Positions 1-8,621 are shown, counted from the stretch's first letter. The stretch is DNA of 64,000 nucleotides from an uncultured Flaviramulus sp. (GCA_947501105.1 CANMUP010000002.1:186001-250000); one strand, 5' to 3'. Translations and numbers: made by a program. The notes: a model not told the origin generated them from the sequence alone.

Positions 1-1
1 T

Positions 2-235
2 GAAGTAGCCGATGGAATTATTATTAATGCCATTCATATAGATATTTACAAGGGGCAAGAATTTGTTAATGAGATAGAAGAGCTTGACAAAGATAAAAAT
101 TACTATGTGTATTGCAGGTCTGGTAATAGAAGCGGGCAAGCTTGTAATATTATGAATCAATTAGGGTTTGAAAATGCCTATAATCTAGAAGGGGGTATTT
201 TAGAATGGGAAGGCGATCTTGTAGATTTAGATTAA
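2..235 (+). CDS. rhodanese-like domain protein, 5' truncated by window edge
   Basis: The open frame enters from the left edge and ends at TAA 233-235, giving 77 visible residues. They carry the rhodanese active-site loop CRSGNRS and, further on, the typical LEGGILEWEG ending. In this family the loop cysteine carries a persulfide and acts in sulfur transfer or sulfide handling. No signal peptide can be judged because the N-terminus is missing. A second rhodanese gene begins 10 bp downstream on the same strand, so the two are probably co-transcribed. The family is clear; the substrate is unknown. Confidence 0.85.
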   Translation, partial: EVADGIIINAIHIDIYKGQEFVNEIEELDKDKNYYVYCRSGNRSGQACNIMNQLGFENAYNLEGGILEWEGDLVDLD

Positions 236-245
236 AAATTATTGA

Positions 246-641
246 ATGAATAAAATTTTAATAAGACTCTTAATAATAGGAACAACTCTTATTAGTTGTA
301 ATGAAACATTAAAAGGAGAAACTAAAATAGTATCTCCTGAGGAAATGCAAACATTGCTGCAATTAGATAATGTACAACTAGTTGATGTTAGAACACCAAA
401 AGAGTTCAAAGAAGGATATATTGATAATGCTCAAAACATCGACTTTTTTTCGTCTACATTTAATGAGGATATTAAAAAATTAAACAAAAAACAGCCAGTA
501 TTAATATATTGTCGTTCAGGAGGAAGAAGTGCTAAATTTGCCAAAAAACTAATTGAAGCTGGTTTTGTAAAAGTTTATGATTTGGACGGCGGAATGATCA
601 AATGGAAACATAAAGGGTTTAAAATAAAAACAACTTCTTAA
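246..641 (+). CDS. rhodanese-like lipoprotein
   Basis: This 131-residue single-domain rhodanese opens with a hydrophobic signal ending in a lipobox (TTLISC), so it is probably a lipoprotein on the periplasmic side of an envelope membrane. The active-site loop is CRSGGRSA near residues 89-96, and the domain ends with the usual DLDGGMIKW motif. The length equals one domain plus signal. It follows another rhodanese gene by 10 bp, which suggests an operon with one soluble and one envelope-anchored sulfurtransferase. A thiosulfate or persulfide transfer role is a family inference. Confidence 0.88.
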   Translation: MNKILIRLLIIGTTLISCNETLKGETKIVSPEEMQTLLQLDNVQLVDVRTPKEFKEGYIDNAQNIDFFSSTFNEDIKKLNKKQPVLIYCRSGGRSAKFAKKLIEAGFVKVYDLDGGMIKWKHKGFKIKTTS

Positions 642-865
642 TTTCATACGTTTTAAAATAAGAATTTTCATTATAAAAATCTTTATAGCTTTTTGTGTAT
701 TTCAAAGGATTTTTTTGATTCAACAATTATTTTAACTTCTTTTTAAGTACTTTACCTTTTTTATTTTTAGACATAGCTCTTTTTTTATATTTTTATTGAA
801 AATATGCAACATAAGGGCTTTAAAGGGCTTTAAAACATTTAATAAACTACCTAAGAAAAAAAGTT

Positions 866-1177
866 ATGGATAACGGCTTTATAATATTGTCAATAATAGC
901 ATTATTATTTTTAAGTATATATGGATATACATATGGCTCTATTGCTTTAGCAAAAATTAAACAAAAGAAAGCCGAGAAAAAAGAATTAATGCTTGAAGAA
1001 ATTAAGCTTGAAGAAAATAAAAGAAAGCAAGCTATAAGAGATGAAAAACTTAGAAAGCAAAATAAAAGGCGTGAAGAAATCAATCACGAACTTAAGCTTC
1101 TTGAAGAAATGAAACTTAATAATGAGAAATTGAATAAACTGCGAGTTGAAAAAATGAAGCAGAAAAAAGTGGGTTAA
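866..1177 (+). CDS. small membrane-anchored coiled-coil protein
   Basis: This 103-residue protein has one N-terminal membrane segment (about residues 4-28) followed by a very charged Lys/Glu helix to the end, which probably forms a coiled coil on the cytoplasmic side. I do not recognise a named family. Its own transcription unit is plausible: more than 200 bp of gene-free DNA lies upstream and a strong hairpin terminator follows 26 bp after the stop. The biased composition makes homology calls unreliable, and the minus-strand reading of the same stretch looks like a shadow. Confidence 0.6.
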   Translation: MDNGFIILSIIALLFLSIYGYTYGSIALAKIKQKKAEKKELMLEEIKLEENKRKQAIRDEKLRKQNKRREEINHELKLLEEMKLNNEKLNKLRVEKMKQKKVG

Positions 1178-1202
1178 AAATTACCCTTTGTAAATAAAAG
1201 AT

Positions 1203-1245
1203 AAAAGCTCGGTGTTTTAAATTTAAAAACACTGAGCTTTTTTTT
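1203..1245 (+). terminator. rho-independent terminator
   Basis: The arms AAAAGCTCGGTGTTTT (1203-1218) and the matching AAAACACTGAGCTTTT (from about 1226) form a long stem followed by a T tract. It ends transcription of the small coiled-coil gene. Confidence 0.85.
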
Positions 1246-1292
1246 GATTTTTTTTTTAAAAGGTTAATCAATTTAAAAAACTAAAGTTTTTG

Positions 1293-2132
1293 CTATTTTT
1301 CTTTTTTCTGAATTTTTGATGTATTGGTAAATTTATCTATAATGATTTTTGGGTCATTATATAAATACAAGTCGCTTGAACCTGCTAATGAGACTGTTAC
1401 TGTATCGGTAACTTCAACAGTAGCATCACTTGAAATGTCACAATAAAGGTTGCAATTTTTTACTGTAAAGTTTTTACCATTAAATTGAGAATTGTTATCA
1501 GTTCTCAAAAGCAAATTATCGCTATCACCTTCGATATTTGCGTTAGCACGCTGATATAAATCGGCTTTTAAAAGTGGAGAATAAATTAAAGCATCTAATT
1601 TACTATTACCATTTAAAATTATTTTGGTACTGTCGGCAGTTAAATTAAGTTTTACTTTAGCTTTATCAAGACTTTCAAAATTAAAGTAATCTGTTTCTAT
1701 TATTAATTCTGCTTTTGAGTTCCCTGTTGTTTTAAGATTAGTATTTGTTAAGTCCATTGTCGCCAACGAAAATATTTTACCGCTATCTCTGGTTTCAATA
1801 TTATTTAAAGAATCATCATAACTTACCGTTATATTCAATCTTTTTTTTGAAGTAATTCTTCTAGTCTTATTAAATGAGAGCACACTATCACGAACGCTAA
1901 AAATTATAAATTCATGAAGATTTTCATCGGCCTCAATTTCTACTGATGGTTCTTTGTTGAATATAATATCTATTTCAAAATCTTCATCAACAATTATGGT
2001 ATGAAAAGAACTTATTAGAGTTTGTAAAGTAGTTACATTTCTATTGCCTTTTACTTTTTTTGCTTTTTGAGCCTGAGTTATAAAGCAAATACTTAAAGAA
2101 AAAATTAATGCCAGGAACTGTCTGTTTTTCAT
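1293..2132 (-). CDS. GIN domain (DUF2807) secreted protein
   Basis: This 279-residue protein has a signal peptide ending around TQAQK and then a GIN/DUF2807 domain, the putative autotransporter-adhesin head domain common in Bacteroidota. The domain start is shown by the segment with VEIEADENLHEFI, which closely matches VEADENLHDLI in the neighbouring gene, so the two are paralogs. The predicted fold is a right-handed beta helix exposed on the periplasmic or outer surface. It lies 174 bp after the second GIN gene, separated by a strong palindrome, so it is probably transcribed separately. Function is not established. Confidence 0.8.
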   Translation of the reverse strand: MKNRQFLALIFSLSICFITQAQKAKKVKGNRNVTTLQTLISSFHTIIVDEDFEIDIIFNKEPSVEIEADENLHEFIIFSVRDSVLSFNKTRRITSKKRLNITVSYDDSLNNIETRDSGKIFSLATMDLTNTNLKTTGNSKAELIIETDYFNFESLDKAKVKLNLTADSTKIILNGNSKLDALIYSPLLKADLYQRANANIEGDSDNLLLRTDNNSQFNGKNFTVKNCNLYCDISSDATVEVTDTVTVSLAGSSDLYLYNDPKIIIDKFTNTSKIQKKEK

Positions 2133-2232
2133 GCCTCTATAAATTGATTATATAGTTTTAGACCTGTTTAATTATAAAATGTCACATATTCCTTATTTTT
2201 TAGGCTCTAAAGCTGTATAATAGATATAAAAT

Positions 2233-2270
2233 AAATCCATCTTAAACTAAATTTAGTTTAAGATGGATTT
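2233..2270. terminator. perfect 38-bp palindrome, likely terminator
   Basis: Two 19-bp arms (AAATCCATCTTAAACTAAA and its exact complement) meet with no spacer between the two GIN-domain genes, followed by A/T-rich DNA. It most likely terminates the upstream minus-strand GIN gene. Confidence 0.7.
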
Positions 2271-2306
2271 TAAAATGGGTTGGTTATTAAGGTTGGTTGT
2301 TTTATT

Positions 2307-3035
2307 TTATTGTTTTCTAATACTTCCAGAAGGCCCACCATTTTTATTTACCTTTTCTGGATTGCCATAATATTTTATATCACCACCACTACTTGCTTTA
2401 GCTGTAAGCTCTTTTGATGTGTTTACAGTAATATCTGCGCCACTTGTTGCTTTTACCTGGCTAGATTCAGCAATTAAATTTGATGCTTTAATATCGCTGC
2501 CACTTGTGGCCTCTGCAATTAGTTTTTTTGTTTTCCCAGATAATTTTAAGTCACTACCACTAGTTGATTCGCATTCTAAAATTGAAGTATCTACATTTAG
2601 TTTCATATCACTTCCGCTAGTAGATTTTAATTTTAAATGATTCGTTGTAATAGTGTTAGTTGAATATACATCACTACCACTTGTTGAGGTAATTGCTGAA
2701 ATATCTTTAAAACTTACCATAATTTTCTTTGAAGAAGACCTACCAATATTTTCTCTAGTATGTATTTTTAATACATTATCAACCACTTCGGTTATAATAA
2801 GATCATGTAAGTTTTCATCCGCTTCAACGGTTATACTTTCGTTATTACTTTGAGTTAAGTATACATCTAAGCCTTCAGTAGCTTTAATAGATGTAAACGA
2901 TTCTGTAATGGTTCGTTCTACTGTTTGTACATTGCCATTACCACTAACACCAGAGTTCATGTTAATATCAAAATTACATGAAAATAATGTTAAGCTTAAT
3001 AATGTAGCTACGATAATTTTTGTTAGTGTTGTCAT
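2307..3035 (-). CDS. GIN domain (DUF2807) lipoprotein with TSGSD repeats
   Basis: This 242-residue protein begins with a lipoprotein signal (lipobox LFSC). A GIN/DUF2807 domain starts near residue 38 (VERTITESFTSIKATEGLDV). From about residue 115 there are six repeats of roughly 20 residues built on T/S-S-G-S/A/G-D, which fits rungs of a right-handed beta helix with the Ser/Gly/Asp turns aligned. A C-terminal Gly-rich tail ends the protein. It lies 109 bp downstream of the PspC-domain gene on the same strand, suggesting a shared envelope role. Ligand and function are unknown. Confidence 0.82.
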   Translation of the reverse strand: MTTLTKIIVATLLSLTLFSCNFDINMNSGVSGNGNVQTVERTITESFTSIKATEGLDVYLTQSNNESITVEADENLHDLIITEVVDNVLKIHTRENIGRSSSKKIMVSFKDISAITSTSGSDVYSTNTITTNHLKLKSTSGSDMKLNVDTSILECESTSGSDLKLSGKTKKLIAEATSGSDIKASNLIAESSQVKATSGADITVNTSKELTAKASSGGDIKYYGNPEKVNKNGGPSGSIRKQ

Positions 3036-3144
3036 AATTGTTTGTTTTTGATTGATGATTTTTATCTATTCAAATATCTGCATTGTGTTAAACAATTTTA
3101 AACTTAAATATCTGAATTGTTGTTTTTTAATGATGAATTGTTAT

Positions 3145-4995
3145 TTAGTTGTCTTTAGATTTTATTGAAATGCCATCGCCATCTATATTTACATTAACAT
3201 CTTCCCCACCTGCTTTTACTCCAGTTTTATCAATTTTTAAACTAGAGCTATCTACAGTTACTTTCAAGCCATCTTCATTTATTTTTAGGCTAGAATTTTC
3301 ATCCTTTAAATCAACATCTACTTCATAGTCTTCTTCATTTTCTTCAATTGGGCAGTCTAAGCATTCAATATCATCTTCTAAAATTTTTAAATAATGATTA
3401 GTGTTACCATGTGTTATAATAGTGCCGTTATAATTATGATAATAAAAAAATGTTTTCGAGTTCTCATTACATTTTATAACGGTGCCTTCCGGTAAATATA
3501 AAGTGAGCATTATTTCTTGGTCGCTAAATTTATTCTCAGAATCGGTAGTGAAATAAGAGTCAAGAAGTAAGACATCGTTTTTTAAAGCATAATTATAGTT
3601 TATGTTTTTAGCACGTTCTATAGCTTTTTCATAACTTCTACCATCTGCACTTCTATCTATGCTTAATGTCGCTAAAGAATCAGTAGTAGATTTAACTATA
3701 ATAACTATGTCAGAAGAAAAAATGGTTTTGTTTCCGTTTTCATCATGAATAAGTTTAAAATATTCATTATGTCTGTTTGTGCCATTTTTATACAAATCGC
3801 TACCTAACATTTTTAAGTTTATGGTATCGTTTGCAGTAATTTGCAACTCTTTCTTTTCTATAACATGCTCTTCAAAAGCATGCTCACTAACTTGCCTAAC
3901 ACCAACAATAACTAGCCCTATAATAGAGATTAGCCATACGCCTAAAAGCGTAAACTTTGCAATGTTCCCTATAGACTTCAGGTTATTAATAAGAATCTTT
4001 AATCCTAAGTAGAACAAAAAGAAGAATGGTATTCCAACTGTGAAAAATGTTAATAATGATACTAACCATACAGGTGTATTTCCTGCGTTAACAATATCCG
4101 CATGATCTAACCAAGGTATGTTAATTATGTCTACAACTCCTAAAGAAAGTAAGGTTACTATTAAAGCAATAAGTGTTGAAGCACCTACAATCATTAATAT
4201 AATACCTATGAATTTTGCAAAAACTTTAAAGAAAAACATAATTATTTCTCCAATAGTATCAAAAAATGTTCTTGATGATGATTTTATTTTACCACCTTGT
4301 TTTTGAAAATCTACTTTCTTTGCAGCATCCGAAACAGAGTCACTTACATTTTTAGCGGCTCCAGAAACAGAATCCGTTACATTTTTTGCTACATCACTTA
4401 CCGTTCCTGTAACGTTTTCAAATCCATCTTTAATTTTTTTTTCAATATTGCTAATGTTAACTGGATCTCCAGTCATCATTATTTTTTCTGAGGTTGTTTG
4501 AGCTTCAGGAACTAAAATCCAAAGTAGTATATATAAAAGAATTCCTGTACCAGCTCCAAATATTAAAACGATCCAAGCCAAACGTATCCATAATACATCA
4601 ATTCCAAAATAATGCCCTAATCCGGATGATACACCACCAATATATGAGTTGTCGGTATCTCTAAATAATTTTTTAGATGGGGCAGCCTTTCTTTTATAAG
4701 TTGGTTGAGGTTCATCCTCAAAAATTTCATCATCTACCAAATAATCTTCTGGTTGACCCATAATAGAGATTACTTCGTCTACCTCTTTAATTCTAATAAC
4801 TTGTTTGTCGTTTTGTACACGTTCGCTAAAAAGTTCAGAAATACGAGCTTCGATGTCTGATATAATTTCAGAGCGACCTTGAGAGTCTGTAAATGAACGT
4901 TTTATAGCCTCAAGATAGCGTTGTAGTTTTAAGTATGCATCTTCATCTATATGAAAAAATATACCTGCTAAATTTATGTTGACTGTTTTATTCAT
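3145..4995 (-). CDS. PspC-domain multi-pass membrane protein
   Basis: I place the start at 4995 (MNKTVNINLAG), where ATG overlaps the PadR stop as ATGA; the frame stays open further upstream, but only as an out-of-frame reading of padR. The 616-residue product has a cytoplasmic N-terminal region (residues 14-85), a PspC domain at about 110-166 with conserved GG.SSGLGHYFGID and two hydrophobic segments, and three exact-length 11-residue amphipathic repeats at 194-226. Four further membrane segments follow (about 250-365), then an extracytoplasmic C-terminal domain ending in acidic repeats. PspC proteins sense or buffer envelope stress. Translational coupling to the PadR gene suggests joint control. 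Confidence 0.85.
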   Translation of the reverse strand: MNKTVNINLAGIFFHIDEDAYLKLQRYLEAIKRSFTDSQGRSEIISDIEARISELFSERVQNDKQVIRIKEVDEVISIMGQPEDYLVDDEIFEDEPQPTYKRKAAPSKKLFRDTDNSYIGGVSSGLGHYFGIDVLWIRLAWIVLIFGAGTGILLYILLWILVPEAQTTSEKIMMTGDPVNISNIEKKIKDGFENVTGTVSDVAKNVTDSVSGAAKNVSDSVSDAAKKVDFQKQGGKIKSSSRTFFDTIGEIIMFFFKVFAKFIGIILMIVGASTLIALIVTLLSLGVVDIINIPWLDHADIVNAGNTPVWLVSLLTFFTVGIPFFFLFYLGLKILINNLKSIGNIAKFTLLGVWLISIIGLVIVGVRQVSEHAFEEHVIEKKELQITANDTINLKMLGSDLYKNGTNRHNEYFKLIHDENGNKTIFSSDIVIIVKSTTDSLATLSIDRSADGRSYEKAIERAKNINYNYALKNDVLLLDSYFTTDSENKFSDQEIMLTLYLPEGTVIKCNENSKTFFYYHNYNGTIITHGNTNHYLKILEDDIECLDCPIEENEEDYEVDVDLKDENSSLKINEDGLKVTVDSSSLKIDKTGVKAGGEDVNVNIDGDGISIKSKDN

Positions 4996-5333
4996 TTTTT
5001 TGTAGTTTTTTGGCTTGTTACTATTGTTACTGCGTTGTGTAATTCGCTCCAGGTAGTGTTTAATTCTTTTAAAAACAATTTCCCTGTTTCTGTTAATCCG
5101 TAATATTTTCTTGGTGGTCCAGAGGTTGATTCTTCCCATCTGTAATTTAAAAGACCTGCGTTTTTAAGTCGCGTTAGTAGTGGGTAAATAGTACCTTCTA
5201 CAACAAGCAATTTTGCGTCTTTTAGTGTGCCTAAAATTTCTGCTACATAGGCATCGTCATCTTTTAAGACCGATAGTATGCAGAATTCTAATACGCCTTT
5301 ACGCATCTGAGCTTTTGTGTTTTCTATCTTCAT
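4992..5333 (-). CDS. PadR-family transcriptional regulator
   Basis: This 113-residue winged-helix protein is of PadR type: RKGVLEFCILSVL in the first helix, then GTIYPLLTRLKNAGLL as the recognition helix region, and the wing motif SGPPRKYYGLTETG. The length matches the short PadR-s2 subgroup, which has a single dimerisation helix. Its stop overlaps the PspC start by 4 bp (ATGA), so it heads a PadR-PspC operon and probably represses it. The inducer is unknown; envelope-active compounds are common for PadR-PspC pairs, but that is inference here. Confidence 0.92.
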   Translation of the reverse strand: MKIENTKAQMRKGVLEFCILSVLKDDDAYVAEILGTLKDAKLLVVEGTIYPLLTRLKNAGLLNYRWEESTSGPPRKYYGLTETGKLFLKELNTTWSELHNAVTIVTSQKTTKK

Positions 5334-5402
5334 ATTCTAAAGCGTTTTAATATTGTGAAACTGTTCATTTTTTGATTGATTATGATTGATTATTGATGAA
5401 AG

Positions 5403-5849
5403 TTATTTTAAAAAATTGATGGTTAATGGGTAATGATATATTTCACCATCTCTAGCTTTTAAACTTGCTATAACTATAAAAACGAGCTCTAAAATAAAAC
5501 CTATTATTGCAAATGCTCCCAGAGTACCACCTATATAAAGTAGTGGTGATGGTTCGCCAATATTAATATGAAAATCATGAAAGCCATTAAAATCTATAAA
5601 GTCTATACCATTAAAAACTTTAAAAATAAAAAACGGAATAGTTAGGGTTCCTAAAATAATAGCATAAAGCAAAATACTTATCTGAAAATTAATAGCTTGT
5701 TTGCCATGCGTATCTATAAAATCAGATTTATCTTTGTTGGTAACCCATAATATTATTGGGCCAATAAAGTTTCCAAACGGAATTATAAACCGACTAAAGG
5801 TTGATAAATGAATAAATGTTGCGATGTTTTTTTGATGATTGTCTAGCAT
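5403..5849 (-). CDS. DUF4870 domain membrane protein
   Basis: This 148-residue protein has about three or four membrane segments and the DUF4870 pattern: an opening ATFIHLSTFSRFIIPFGNFIGP, then DFIDTHGKQAINFQISI, then hydrophobic helices. The family is widespread and has no assigned function. It lies 70 bp upstream of the PadR gene on the same strand and may belong to the same envelope module. A candidate -7 element (CAAATATA on the plus strand, 5879-5886) lies 30 bp before the start. Confidence 0.85.
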   Translation of the reverse strand: MLDNHQKNIATFIHLSTFSRFIIPFGNFIGPIILWVTNKDKSDFIDTHGKQAINFQISILLYAIILGTLTIPFFIFKVFNGIDFIDFNGFHDFHINIGEPSPLLYIGGTLGAFAIIGFILELVFIVIASLKARDGEIYHYPLTINFLK

Positions 5850-5992
5850 GATTTTAAAACATATAATAGTTTCTTATGCAAATATATGTCTAAAAAAAGG
5901 TACTTTGTTACGCATAGTACTAAAAATTAACAAAACTTTAACAAATTGATATGTCGATTATTTTCAATAATTTTGATAAAAATGAATTTATA

Positions 5993-6448
5993 ATGAAGTT
6001 AACACCTAGTAAAATAAACACATTCAACATTTTTAAACTGCCAGCAGTTTTCTTTATGGGTGTTAGAGTTAAATCTATTAATAATACAACCTGTACAGTA
6101 ACTGTTAAACACAGATGGCTAAATCAAAATCCATTTAAATCGTTGTTTTGGGCTGTACAAGGTATGGCAGCCGAACTTACTACAGGTGCTATAGTGATGG
6201 CAAAAATTCAAGAAAGTGGTAAAAAAGTTTCTATGCTAGTAACTACTAATAATGCGACATTCACCAAAAAAGCAACTGGCAGGATTACATTTGTTTGTTA
6301 TGATGGCGAATTAATAGATAATGCTTTGCAAAAAACTATTGAAACGGGAGAAGGGCAAACCATTTGGATGAAATCTATCGGAACTAATAAAGAAGGTATC
6401 GAAGTATCAACCTTTAATTTTGAATGGAGTATTAAAGCGAAAAGCTAG
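5993..6448 (+). CDS. DUF4442 domain protein (hotdog-thioesterase-like)
   Basis: This 151-residue protein has the DUF4442 pattern of hotdog-fold proteins: opening MKLTPSKINTF, then AAELTTGAIVMAKI and a beta-rich second half. I prefer the ATG at 5993 because the homologous block begins there; an in-frame ATG at 5951 would add 14 residues without family support. Hotdog proteins of this type are thought to act on acyl-CoA or related thioesters, but substrates are not known for DUF4442. It precedes an AIM24-like gene by 77 bp. Confidence 0.8.
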   Translation: MKLTPSKINTFNIFKLPAVFFMGVRVKSINNTTCTVTVKHRWLNQNPFKSLFWAVQGMAAELTTGAIVMAKIQESGKKVSMLVTTNNATFTKKATGRITFVCYDGELIDNALQKTIETGEGQTIWMKSIGTNKEGIEVSTFNFEWSIKAKS

Positions 6449-6525
6449 TTAGAATATTTAGAATTTGTGTAACAAAACCTTAAATACGTCAACATATAAA
6501 CGAATCAACAAAAAACATTAAAAAA

Positions 6526-7326
6526 ATGACAGCACACGAAATTGATTATAGAATCTACGGCGAAGAAATGCAATATGTAGAGATTGAACTAGACCCGCAA
6601 GAAGGTGTAGTTGCCGAAGCAGGAAGTTTTATGATGATGGACGATGGCATTAAAATGGAAACCATTTTTGGCGATGGTTCTCAAAAAGATTCAGGTTTTT
6701 TAGGAAAAATTCTTGGAGCAGGAAAACGAATCCTTACAGGAGAAAGTTTATTTATGACGGCTTTTTATAATGATTTAGTAGGAAAACGAAATGTCTCTTT
6801 TGCCTCTCCGTACCCAGGAAAAATTATACCAATAGATTTGACTGAATTTGGGGGTAAGTTTATTTGTCAAAAAGATGCATTTTTATGTGCAGCAAAAGGA
6901 GTTAGTGTTGGCATAGAATTTTCTAAAAAATTAGGAAGAGGATTATTTGGCGGCGAAGGTTTTATTATGCAAAAGCTTGAAGGAGATGGAATGGCGTTTG
7001 TACATGCAGGTGGCACTATGGCTAGAAAGGAATTACAAGCTGGCGAAACGTTACGTGTAGACACTGGTTGTATTGTTGGCTTTGATCAAAGCGTAGATTA
7101 TGATATTGAATTTGTTGGAGGTATAAAAAATACAGTATTTGGAGGCGAAGGTTTGTTTTTTGCAAAACTTCAAGGTCCAGGTACAGTTTATGTGCAATCA
7201 TTACCATTTAGTAGATTAGCAGGTCGTGTTTTGGCATCAGCACCAAGAGCTGGAGGAAAAAGTAAAGGAGAAGGCAGTATACTTGGTGGTTTGGGAGATT
7301 TATTAGATGGTGATAATAGATTTTAA
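6526..7326 (+). CDS. AIM24 / TIGR00266 family protein
   Basis: This 266-residue protein matches the AIM24-like family: [20 protein letters not shown] at the start, many Gly-rich turns ([21 protein letters not shown]), then [21 protein letters not shown] and a closing [19 protein letters not shown]. The fold is a beta-sandwich related to tryptophan-RNA-binding attenuator-like barrels. The bacterial function is not known; the yeast relative is needed for mitochondrial inner-membrane architecture. No signal or membrane segment is present, so it is probably cytoplasmic. Confidence 0.88.
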   Translation: MTAHEIDYRIYGEEMQYVEIELDPQEGVVAEAGSFMMMDDGIKMETIFGDGSQKDSGFLGKILGAGKRILTGESLFMTAFYNDLVGKRNVSFASPYPGKIIPIDLTEFGGKFICQKDAFLCAAKGVSVGIEFSKKLGRGLFGGEGFIMQKLEGDGMAFVHAGGTMARKELQAGETLRVDTGCIVGFDQSVDYDIEFVGGIKNTVFGGEGLFFAKLQGPGTVYVQSLPFSRLAGRVLASAPRAGGKSKGEGSILGGLGDLLDGDNRF

Positions 7327-7450
7327 GTGTTAAATTTTCTTTAATTTGAAAAAGCAACGCAATTTTTTATTAAATTTATATGTTTAATAAAAAAATATAG
7401 CCTATACGCAGATCTACTTTTAATTTAAACCAAAATCCTAATAAGTAATT

Positions 7451-7648
7451 ATGGCAAGAGCAATGCTAGAGTATACCAAAACGGTACTTAAAAAAGTAAG
7501 TTTTGATACTACGTTGTTTTGCAAAGAAGTACAAAAAGCGGTAAGTAGATTATTACCTTACGAGATTGAAGAGCTTAAAATTTTTATTCATTCTCTTGTA
7601 CAGCAAAACCCAGAATTAAATCAATGTTTAATCTATTTAAAAGCATAA
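7451..7648 (+). CDS. small conserved-looking protein of unknown function
   Basis: This 65-residue protein (MARAMLEYTKTVLKK...) is mostly helical, with one pair of Cys residues (23 and 60) and no membrane segment. I do not recognise a named family. It is credible as a gene because it has clean codon use, ends 2-3 bp before a strong bidirectional terminator and has a 124-bp upstream region of its own. An Leu-Pro-Tyr-Glu-Ile-Glu-Glu-Leu segment in the middle suggests a packed helical hairpin. Confidence 0.65.
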   Translation: MARAMLEYTKTVLKKVSFDTTLFCKEVQKAVSRLLPYEIEELKIFIHSLVQQNPELNQCLIYLKA

Positions 7649-7676
7649 AAAAAAGCGACTATTAGTCGCTTTTTTA
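7648..7676. terminator. bidirectional terminator
   Basis: AAAAGCGACT and AGTCGCTTTT form a 10-bp stem with a 3-nt loop, with A and T tracts on the two sides. It serves the converging 65-residue gene and oxyR. Confidence 0.88.
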
Positions 7677-7682
7677 GTTTTA

Positions 7683-8621
7683 TTATTTAGAAATTGGACT
7701 AATTATTTCTACATTTTGAAAAGCAATTGCTCCTCGAATAATACTAGAAATAACATCTTGTAAAGCTTCAATAATTTGCATTTTCAACTCACTTTTATGG
7801 TAAATTAAACTTACTTCTCTTGCTGGTGTAGGTTCATTAAAATGATGTAAATTCTGTTTTTCTTTTTCGTTAATATCTAAAGTGTGTAGATAAGGTAAAA
7901 GCGTCATACCTAACCCTTCGTTTGATAACTTTATAAGGGTCTCAATACTGCCGCTTTCTAACTGAAATTGGTCATCGGTATGATTTTTAAAAACTTTACA
8001 AAGATTAATAACACCATCTCTAAAACAATGCCCATCTTCAAGTAGTAGCATGTCATTTAAATCTAAATCGGACACATTAATTTTTTTATTAGAATGTAAA
8101 CGATGATTTTTTGGTATGTAGCTTACAAAAGGCTCAAAAAATAGTACCCGTTCTTTAATTAATTCATTTTCAAGAGGTGTTGCTGCTATTGCCGCATCTA
8201 AATGCCCATCGGTAATGCGTTCTATAATTTCTTCTGTGGTTAATTCCTCTATTTTTAACTTTACTTTAGGATGCTTTTTTATAAAAGTCTTTAAAAACAT
8301 TGGTAAAAGCGTAGGCATTACCGTTGGAATAATACCAAGTTTAAATTCACCTCCAATAAAGCCTTTCTGTTGATCTACAATATCTTGAATTCTATAGGAT
8401 TCGTTAACAATATTTCTAGCTTGATTAACAATTTTTCGACCTACTTCGGTAAGCTCAATTGGTTTTTTACTTCTATCAAATATTTGTACATCAAGTTGAT
8501 CTTCAAGCTTTTGAATTTGCATACTAAGCGTAGGTTGTGTAACAAAACATTTTTCGGCAGCTTTTGTGAAATTTTGATTTTCGGCTACTGCTAAAACGTA
8601 ATATAATTGTGTAATCGTCAT
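7683..8621 (-). CDS. oxyR: OxyR peroxide-sensing LysR-type regulator
   Basis: This is a 312-residue LysR-type protein. The N-terminal helix-turn-helix is NFTKAAEKCFVTQPTLSMQI, followed by the linker helix and a periplasmic-binding-like sensor domain. I start at MTITQLYY (8621), three codons inside the longer frame, since LysR proteins begin there. With this start the redox pair falls at Cys199 and Cys208 in the motif GHCFRDGVINLC, the same numbering and 9-residue spacing as E. coli OxyR. It is divergent from dps over a 105-bp shared control region, a classic peroxide-response arrangement. The C-terminal 15 residues are extra compared with E. coli. Confidence 0.95.
   Translation of the reverse strand: MTITQLYYVLAVAENQNFTKAAEKCFVTQPTLSMQIQKLEDQLDVQIFDRSKKPIELTEVGRKIVNQARNIVNESYRIQDIVDQQKGFIGGEFKLGIIPTVMPTLLPMFLKTFIKKHPKVKLKIEELTTEEIIERITDGHLDAAIAATPLENELIKERVLFFEPFVSYIPKNHRLHSNKKINVSDLDLNDMLLLEDGHCFRDGVINLCKVFKNHTDDQFQLESGSIETLIKLSNEGLGMTLLPYLHTLDINEKEKQNLHHFNEPTPAREVSLIYHKSELKMQIIEALQDVISSIIRGAIAFQNVEIISPISK

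Noticed and set aside
727-774. A minus-strand 15-codon frame (MSKNKKGKVLKKKLK) in the 224-bp gap before the small coiled-coil gene.
   Set aside because: It is short and low-complexity, with no clear ribosome-binding site, and lies in A/T-rich DNA where such frames arise by chance.
847-1083. Antisense frame of 78 codons over the coiled-coil gene.
   Set aside because: It is Phe/Ser-rich, which is what the reverse strand of a Lys/Glu-rich gene gives.
2419-2853. Plus-strand frames with SLPLV repeats over the GIN lipoprotein gene.
   Set aside because: They are the reverse reading of the TSGSD repeats.
4996-5139. Upstream extension of the PspC-domain frame to 5139.
   Set aside because: It is an out-of-frame reading of the PadR gene. 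The ATGA overlap and family alignment place the start at 4995.
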